From contig JAVIAB010000041.1 of assembly GCA_032433765.1 (NCBI GenBank), positions 74,360,232 through 74,424,231 on the forward strand: a DNA stretch of 64,000 nucleotides. The letters run 5' to 3'. Made by a program: the position numbers and the translations under genes. Source of the DNA: Megaustenia siamemsis (Eukaryota; Mollusca; Gastropoda; Stylommatophora; Ariophantidae). Below are positions 58,334 through 64,000 of the stretch, in pieces (position 1 is the first letter of the stretch; each line of letters begins with the position of its first letter). The notes below the pieces were generated by a model. The model searched no databases. It saw only the letters and a program-made list of their open reading frames with translations, and had not been told where the DNA came from.

Positions 58334-58343
58334 AAGGTAGAAG

Positions 58344-58699
58344 AAACTTTATGGGGATTCCATAATGACTCGGCAACTTCCAAAGCATTCCTCTGTCTAA
58401 ACTATCAAATGCCTTTTCGTAATCTATGAATCCAATATAAAGTGGGTATTTTAGTTCTAAACTTTGTTCAACTATTATACGTAGAGTAGTTATTTGATCA
58501 GCACATATCTGTTCTTCCTAAAACCTGCTTGCTCAAATGTTTCTCTATGTCCTCTTTTAGTCTCTCCAGAATGATTGTGCTTAATATTTTTCCTGGCACT
58601 GATAGTAGCATAAATCACCTAAAATGTGTGCATTCCTGTAAACTTCCTTTCTCTGGTAGTTTGATCATTTAACCTTCTTTCCAGTCTTTAGGCATTTCT
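58344..58699 (-). mobile_element. Older LINE-A copy, right part
   Basis: Continues 54125-55123 after the nested insert. Covers RT motif A back to the RT start. It joins LINE-F sequence at about 58700, as at 40923. Confidence 0.85.
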
Positions 58700-59086
58700 A
58701 CCGCATTTTTATTCTTATCTTTTCAACTACTGGTATGTGGCCACGATTGCAATCTGCACCTGGCCGTGTTTTGACAAAGGTTAGCCCATTACTGAATCTT
58801 CTCTGTACCAGTATAAATTCACTTTGATTGTGTACTTTTTTTGCCTGGGCTTTGCCATGACCATAGTCACCTAGGGTATTGCTTGAACCAGGTGTTTCCT
58901 ATAATCGTATCATGTCTCTTTGCACAATATATCAATCTATCCCCTCTGTCATTCGTCTCTCCAAGGCCATGTCCTCCATTCACATTTTGCACTTTAGCTG
59001 TTCATGTCTTTTGTTTGAAATATCATAAAATAATAGTTATGTCTTGGGATTTACATCATTCCATGGTCACCTCTAGCTCGTTGTAA
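58700..59086 (-). mobile_element. LINE-F endonuclease fragment (copy 2)
   Basis: Counterpart of 40923-41315, with the same chimeric junction to LINE-A. Confidence 0.75.
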
Positions 59087-59227
59087 AACATACATAAACA
59101 TGTTATAGATAGACATCTTGATAATTGTTTTATTAGCTATTGAGTTTATTTTTTCTTGGGGAATTGTCCTCCATTAATAATCGTGTTATTTATAGCACAA
59201 ATGTTTATTTCTAACTTCTCTCTCCAG

Positions 59228-59346
59228 TAATGTAGACTGCCAGTGGCACATCTCAACTTTATCATCAAAGCTGATTATATTGACAGTGTTGAGTTTTAGC
59301 ACAGAGGGTTCATCATGCAATTATGACTATGTGGCTGTTTATGATG
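59228..59346 (+). CDS. CUB exon B5 (middle of CUB5)
   Basis: 119 bp, phase 2 to 1, acceptor TCTCCAG, donor GTACTG. Protein identical to B4 (NVDCQWHISTLSSKLIILTV, LSFSTEGSSCNYDYVAVYDG). Confidence 0.92.
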
Positions 59347-59519
59347 GTACTGTATTCAAGCAGATTTGATTATTAATGTTTTTGTTTTCATGGCTTAAGA
59401 AACTTTATATTTCTAGTATACTACAATTTTAATAATAATAATAATACAAATAATATATGTTTGAAACAGCCATACAGTTCAGTACCAGTGTTAATGAGCA
59501 GTGCTAATAGACATAACGT

Positions 59520-59527
<8 letters not shown>

Positions 59528-59570
<43 letters not shown>

Positions 59571-59571
59571 C
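59528..59571. repeat. (TA)n microsatellite
   Basis: Paired with 42655-42718 in copy 1. Confidence 0.95.
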
Positions 59572-59809
59572 AAAAGTATACACTTTGAATATAAGATATA
59601 TATAATGGTTGCACAATTTATTGCTGAAAAAATATCAACAACATGATTTTTGTCATACAGCTGTTCATTATTTTGTTCTTTATCTTATTGTATTGCCCAT
59701 AAATGTGATTGTCAGCACATAATTTATTTACATTTGATAACTTTAAGTGTGTTTGGCATGTACAATTGCACTTCTGTAACGTTTATTTTTGTATTTATTG
59801 TAATAATCA

Positions 59810-60320
59810 TCATTATCAAGTACCGTGCCTGCTGGCGTAGGTGATCATGTCTCTCCACAAGTTTCGATCTCGACAGTTATTTATCATTTATGTTGATGAC
59901 CTTCTGCCCAGCCATTCTCTTAAGCTGTCTGGTATCTTTTCTCTTTGATTCCCTCTATTTCTTCGTCCCTCAATTTTCCCAGTTGTTACAATATATTCCA
60001 GCTGTTTTCTTTTCACTACATGGCCACACGAATTATGATTGTTTCTTCTAAATATTGGAAATTAGCTCTCCATTTCCTTTGGCCTCTTTCAGAACGTTTT
60101 CATTAATCTTCTTAGCTGTACATGGTATTCTAAATATTCTTCTGTAACGCCATATTTCTACAGACTCCAGTGATTTTCTTGTCTGTTGTCCTATTGTCCA
60201 TGATTCACATCCATATGTTAAGACTGGCTATACATAACATTTAAGAACCCTTTTTCTTGTTTCTATTGTCAACAAATGGATTACATAGTATCTTATGTTT
60301 GGGAAAGCTGCTTTCTGTAA
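59810..60320 (-). mobile_element. LINE-C copy, 3' part (copy 2)
   Basis: Counterpart of 42945-43440. The ATCATTATCAAG tail is followed by the reversed post-RT tail. Confidence 0.82.
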
Positions 60321-60652
60321 GCTGCTTATTGTAATAATACCCGATGTAAACCACCATTCAATTCATTACCTATTTTAATGAGTAGATCTATCTTATAGAT
60401 AATCAGTTTTTATTTTATTTAATGAAAAACATATAAAAAAAAAATTATTAAATTTCAATATATGGAATGCTGTAATATTTAGTGTTGAAAAATATTAACA
60501 AGATGATTTTTTCGATGCAATTTTTCATTATTAATTATGTTTTCCCTAATGTGATTTAAAGCAGTAATATTTACAGTAGGGAACTCCAAATGTAAGATGA
60601 ATCAAGATATTTCACTTACACAACATCTTTTATTCCTTTCTTACCATCTCAG

Positions 60653-60811
60653 GCAGCAGCAGCTCCTCTACAAGACTACAATTATTGTGTGGCCAGGTTT
60701 ATTTGACACAAATCACGAGCACTGGCCCCTACATGACTATTGTGTTTCATTCTGATTCTACTAACATCGACACAGGATTCAGATTACAATACGCATCTAT
60801 CGATAATGCAG
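60653..60811 (+). CDS. CUB exon C5 (end of CUB5)
   Basis: 159 bp, phase 1-1, acceptor CATCTCAG, donor GTAATG. It encodes SSSSSTRLQLLCGQVYLTQI, then TSTGPYMTIVFHSDSTNIDT and GFRLQYASIDNA. It differs from C4 only in the last 52 bases: six amino-acid replacements. The next exon of the gene is not seen in the remaining 3.2 kb. Confidence 0.92.
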
Positions 60812-60999
60812 GTAATGTCATTAGTAGGTACAAGTATATTTGTTTCAGAAAAGACTACAATTATGATGTGGCATCCATTACTAACTTCTGACATTAGAAG
60901 ATAACTTTTAGGTGCCAAGCTCATGCAATCTCCAATGTGCAGTGAATAATGTGAAAATACCACAATACAGGGAATACTTCTATGTCACCAGAAACATCA

Positions 61000-61005
<6 letters not shown>

Positions 61006-61041
<36 letters not shown>

Positions 61042-61167
61042 ATCTTTACGCCATTGCTGGTGTATGACGGGGGGCAGCGATAGGACCAGAGAAATAAAGG
61101 CCGCTTGGTCAAAGCAGTCGCCACGACGTGTGAGACTCAGGATTTTTATTTCACTATTTTTTATTTT
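61006..61167. mobile_element. 162-bp insertion with 34-base A run
   Basis: ATCACTCTTT occurs at 60996-61005 and 61168-61177. Copy 1 has the empty site (about 44071-44080). It begins with 34 A (61006-61039), then about 110 bp with higher GC, then a T-rich end. No known family recognised. Confidence 0.75.
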
Positions 61168-61179
61168 ATCACTCTTTTA

Positions 61180-62050
61180 ATGTTATCAAATGCCACACAA
61201 GGACACGCATGACGTCTTGTCATTATTTCATGTCTCACACGGTAACCTCAATCGAAATTAGTGAGTTAATAACTGTTGTCTTTGCTTCTCTTTTCAGTGT
61301 TCTTTCTAGTCACATTCTAGTAAGGAAACTTTTACTCTATTTTGGTCTTGCTTTGTGATGATTTGGTTATTTGTTCTCATAACATCACTATCATATGCTC
61401 ACCACCACTTTTTAATTATGTGGACATGATTGTTACTTATGTGGGCTCTTCCCATATTTCTGAAGCTATTCTTGTATTCATTCACTGTTACATAGGCTGC
61501 CAGTATTTTCTTTATGATGTCTCAATATTTGAAATCAAAACAGTTTCAGCATGTGTGCACGCCACTGTGTACTTGTTCTTTTATGTATTGTCAAAAATGG
61601 ACAATCCACTTAAATAATCTTATGACTTGTTGCTCAGATACCGAGTGACGATGTGAGCTAAAGTCTCTAAATCAAACACATTCTGACTTGTATGAGTTCA
61701 AACACAAGGATTGAGTCTGATAAATGGCTGATGACAACGACTATTTAATAATAAAACATGTTATATTTGTTTTAGGCGAAAACACGGAAGACATAAGGGG
61801 GTTAATCATCGTATTGCTCCATGACCAACGTTACATTTTGTTGGTGATATCATCGTACACACCCACGGGCATGCACACACACTCACCACTGAGATATCCC
61901 TTGTCAAACATAAATGATATCATGTATTGTGTAAGAAGAGCAGCGGTAAGAAAATATACCGAGAGGTGTTTTTAAAGTGTCACTAAAAGGAATATGAAAA
62001 GACATCAGAAAAAAAGACAAAATATATCCCCCCCCCTTTTTCCCCAAAAT
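61180..62050. other. Intron DNA after CUB5
   Basis: Up to 61835 it matches copy 1 (44580-45131). After that no exon or repeat family is recognised. A short poly-C run occurs at 62030-62036. Confidence 0.6.
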
Positions 62051-62087
62051 GTTGCCTTATTTCTAAGTAAGATATAATGACTTTATA

Positions 62088-62353
62088 GCAGGAGTTATTG
62101 CTAAATTCACTTCAATCATCCGTATACCACTAGCATTAGGTATTGTTAAATGCAATTCCATCAACCGTATACCACTGGCATGATTTATTGCTAAATTCAC
62201 TTCCATCAACCGTATACCACTCGCAGGAGTTATTGCTAAATTCACTTCCATCAACCGTATACCACTAGCAGGAGTTATTGCTAAATTCACTTTCATCAAC
62301 CGTATACCACTAGCAGGAGTTATTGCTAAATTCACTTCCATCATCCGTATACC
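62088..62353. repeat. 45-bp tandem repeat, about 6 units
   Basis: Units from 62088 every 45 bp (GCAGGAGTTATTGCTAAATT, CACTTCCATCAACCGTATAC). Minus strand open (GIRLMEVNLAITPAS per unit) because 45 is 15 codons. Confidence 0.95.
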
Positions 62354-62760
62354 AACAAAGGCATGAGTGGATATAATAATACCATGCCTCTCTGTTAAGA
62401 CTCGAGGAGTTGTGCACGCAACTGCAGGGACGATTTTGTTAACTTTTTTGGAGTGAACAAGACTTCATGATACACAATAACAATGTTTGTCTACATATTG
62501 ATCAAGAAAAAGTTTTGATGATCTACGTTTTGCTGATCGAGTACCATTCACATTCTTCGTACTCACTTCTTCTTTTTATCCTCTTGTGGTTACACAATTT
62601 CTGCAACATTTAAATGTGTAACTCTTAGGCTGAATGATGCGGTACAAAAGGCCGTGCACGAAAATTAACTACAAATAACACGATTCAGCACTTCAAACAA
62701 AACAAAGATTAAACAAATATATTTTCGCTCAAAAGCCTGTATCGGATTACACAAACAACT
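62354..62760. other. Intron or intergenic DNA, nothing recognised
   Basis: No exon, RNA gene or repeat copy could be identified here. Confidence 0.5.
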
Positions 62761-62764
62761 AAAT

Positions 62765-63597
62765 TATCATCATCATGTGCGATACCGCTTGGCGTAAGCA
62801 ATCAGGTCTTTCAACAACCTTCCATCCACAGTGCATCGTATCAGTTCTGTTTGTTGAATGTTCTTCATGCCATGACACCAAGTTATCCAGTATTTTTTTC
62901 CTTTGTTGCCCGCGCTCTCTCTTTCCTTCTATTTTGTCAGTTGTAACCAAATATTCAAATTTTCCTCTTCTCATGATGTGCCCGAAAAAATGTTGGTTGT
63001 TTCTTTCTGATGTTTTTTAGGTGCTGCCTTTTGTGTTGGCCTCTTTGAGAATTTCCTCATTGGTCTTTTTAGCTGTCCATAGAACTTTCAACATAGTAAG
63101 TAAAGTAAAGTACCCCCGTCACGCCAAGTGGCGTATAGGTAATATGTGTATTAGCGACCATAATTTTTACAGACCTTCGGCACATGATTTTTGGGGTAAT
63201 GAGGTCAGTATTACGCCTGTGCAGCTTTACTTTCCCAGAAAAAATCCGGTACCCATTAAAGGCTGGGTGAACCCGGAAGCCGTCGGTTGGGATCGAACCC
63301 TAGCTCGTGTCCTTTGTAGTCCAGTTCACTAACCACTGAGCTATCGCGGTTCCGAACTTTTAACATTCTACTGCGAAATCCCATCTCTGTGGCCTTTAAT
63401 CGTCATTTTATTTGTTTGTCTACTGTCCATGATTCGCTTCCATAGGTCAGATTTGGGTCTATATAGCACCGATAAACTCTCTTTTTCACTTCTATTGACA
63501 TAAATTTGTTGCATAAGATATTTTTCATTTTCTGAAATGCTATTTTGAGCCTGAGCTATTCTGCTTTTAATTTCTGTGGTGCATCTTCCGTCTGATT
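62765..63597 (-). mobile_element. LINE-D copy, split by SINE-1
   Basis: ATCATCATC tail at 62765 then the reversed post-RT tail (minus strand: MMRRGKFEYLVTTDKIEGKR, RQQRKKILDNLVSWHEEHS). It resumes at 63367 after the SINE. Confidence 0.82.
63095..63354 (-). mobile_element. SINE-1 copy inserted in LINE-D
   Basis: Minus orientation, box B GGGTTCGATCCC and box A (GATAGCTCAGTGGTTAGTG) intact. 12-bp TSDs 63083-63094 and 63355-63366 with one mismatch. Confidence 0.93.
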
Positions 63598-64000
63598 AGT
63601 GAGATTATTTGAAGATCCATAAGGGGCATGCCTGGAATAACAATTGGAGATCATAATATAAATAATCTAAGGTATGCTGATGATACAGTATTAATCGCTA
63701 AGAGTGAAAATGAGTTACAAGAAATGTTGGACATTATAGTGAAAGAAAGCAAAAATAAAGGACTCAACCTTAATAGCAAAAAGACAGAGGTAATGGTAAC
63801 AACAAAGGAAAAGACATCACCTCAGTGCAAAATAAAGACAAGTGGAACAATATTAAAAACAGGTAAGTGAATTTAAATATTTGGGAACTGTGTTAACCTC
63901 AGACGGAAGATGTACAAAAGGGGTGAGATGCAGAATGGCTCAGACAAAAGCAGCTTTCCAAAAAATGAGGAAAATACTATGCAATCCATTTTTAACAATA
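63598..64000 (+). mobile_element. LINE-C copy, runs off the window
   Basis: Starts in the RT near GMPGITIGDHNINNLRYADD, then DTVLIAKSENELQEMLDIIV and the YLGTVLTSDGRCT region. A one-base insertion near 63857 shifts the frame. Confidence 0.85.

Larger units (their letters stand above)
55124..58343 (+). mobile_element. LINE-A, near full length, nested in an older LINE-A
   Basis: 3220 bp. AAACTTTATGG flanks it on both sides (55113-55123 and 58344-58354) as an 11-bp TSD, and the interrupted minus-strand LINE-A reads on across the site. The 5' end has a 63-bp leader starting CTCCCGTGCGCTGCCGGGGC. The 3' end is GCTAAAAGGTAGAAG with no poly(A). The single ORF covers endonuclease, RT and the C-terminal tail. 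Young, judging by its open reading frame. Confidence 0.93.
1069..60811 (+). other. Multi-CUB-domain gene (16 internal exons; ends outside window)
   Basis: Sixteen GT/AG-bounded exons on the plus strand encode one partial and five complete CUB domains, ordered C0, A1-B1-C1, A2-B2-C2, A3-B3-C3, A4-B4-C4, A5-B5-C5. Reading frames join across every intron: A exons run phase 1 to 2, B exons 2 to 1, C exons 1 to 1. A cassette can thus be duplicated without changing frame. CUB domains are extracellular or secreted modules that bind proteins or glycans, often through calcium. The SPGYPNNYP, W, YD..VYDG, LCG and FHSD landmarks are all visible. Consecutive CUBs without another module recall cubilin-type receptors or secreted CUB proteins, but the ends are outside the window, so the parent family stays open. 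Introns run from 346 bp to 12.7 kb and are full of repeats. Confidence 0.85.
46047..61835. repeat. Segmental tandem duplication, copy 2 (carries CUB5)
   Basis: Homologous to 35497-45131. Private to copy 2: a LINE-C insert (46613-47309), an expanded 35-bp repeat (47746-48097), the tail array (49020-50515), LINE-H, G and D fragments (50840-54120), the nested LINE-A pair, and a 162-bp insert (61006-61167). Confidence 0.9.

Noticed and set aside
1069..60811. Naming the host gene cubilin
   Set aside because: Only internal CUB exons are seen. Many secreted and receptor proteins have CUB arrays, and N-terminal or EGF parts are outside the window.

Overview
This window is metazoan nuclear DNA: AT-rich, with spliced genes and many repeats. 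The evidence is a gene of short exons with GT/AG borders on the + strand, about ten groups of non-LTR retrotransposons (LINEs), tRNA-derived SINEs with target-site duplications (TSDs), microsatellites and several minisatellites. Nothing bacterial is present. Repeat content and the multi-CUB protein fit an invertebrate, but I cannot name a species or phylum from sequence alone.

The host gene. One + strand gene crosses the whole window. I find 16 internal exons at 1069-60811, all coding CUB domains (extracellular beta-sandwich modules). Each domain uses three exons in a fixed order: A (SPGYPNNYP part, phase 1 to 2), B (Trp and VYDG part, phase 2 to 1) and C (LCG and FHSD part, phase 1 to 1). 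Each triplet is therefore a symmetric 1-1 cassette. The window holds the end of one CUB (C0), then five whole CUBs (CUB1 to CUB5). Two subtypes occur. Type I (CUB1, 4, 5) keeps all four cysteines. Type II (CUB2, 3) lacks both partners of the first disulphide. C0 matches type II C exons. The order is II-I-II-II-I-I. No start, signal peptide, stop or terminal exon is visible.

History. CUB4 (about 35.5-45.1 kb) and CUB5 (about 46.05-61.84 kb) are recent tandem copies, introns included, and insertions present in one and absent from the other can be ordered in time. Older copies are traceable too: the intron before CUB1 (about 4.3-4.9 kb) resembles that before CUB4, and the intron after C0 resembles that after C3.

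Repeats. Introns are filled by retroelements, which I label LINE-A to LINE-L for this window only, by tRNA-derived SINEs, and by two unnamed families (R1, R2). LINE-A at 55124-58343 is near full length and is inserted into an older LINE-A copy. The main arrays are a 57-bp repeat (1978-2213), a 69-bp satellite of about 76 copies (5997-11246), a 14-bp repeat (16.4-17.0 kb), a hexamer repeat (17.4-17.8 kb), a 48-bp satellite (23.8-25.4 kb), a 35-bp repeat (47.7-48.1 kb), a 17-unit array (49.0-50.5 kb) and a 45-bp repeat (62.1-62.35 kb).

Main theme. Several arrays lie at, and appear to derive from, retroelement 3' ends. The 57-bp and 69-bp units encode pieces of the C-terminal tail of LINE proteins, the 49-50.5 kb unit is the 3' terminus of an RTE-like LINE with its ATC tail, and the 48-bp array adjoins the 3' side of a SINE.
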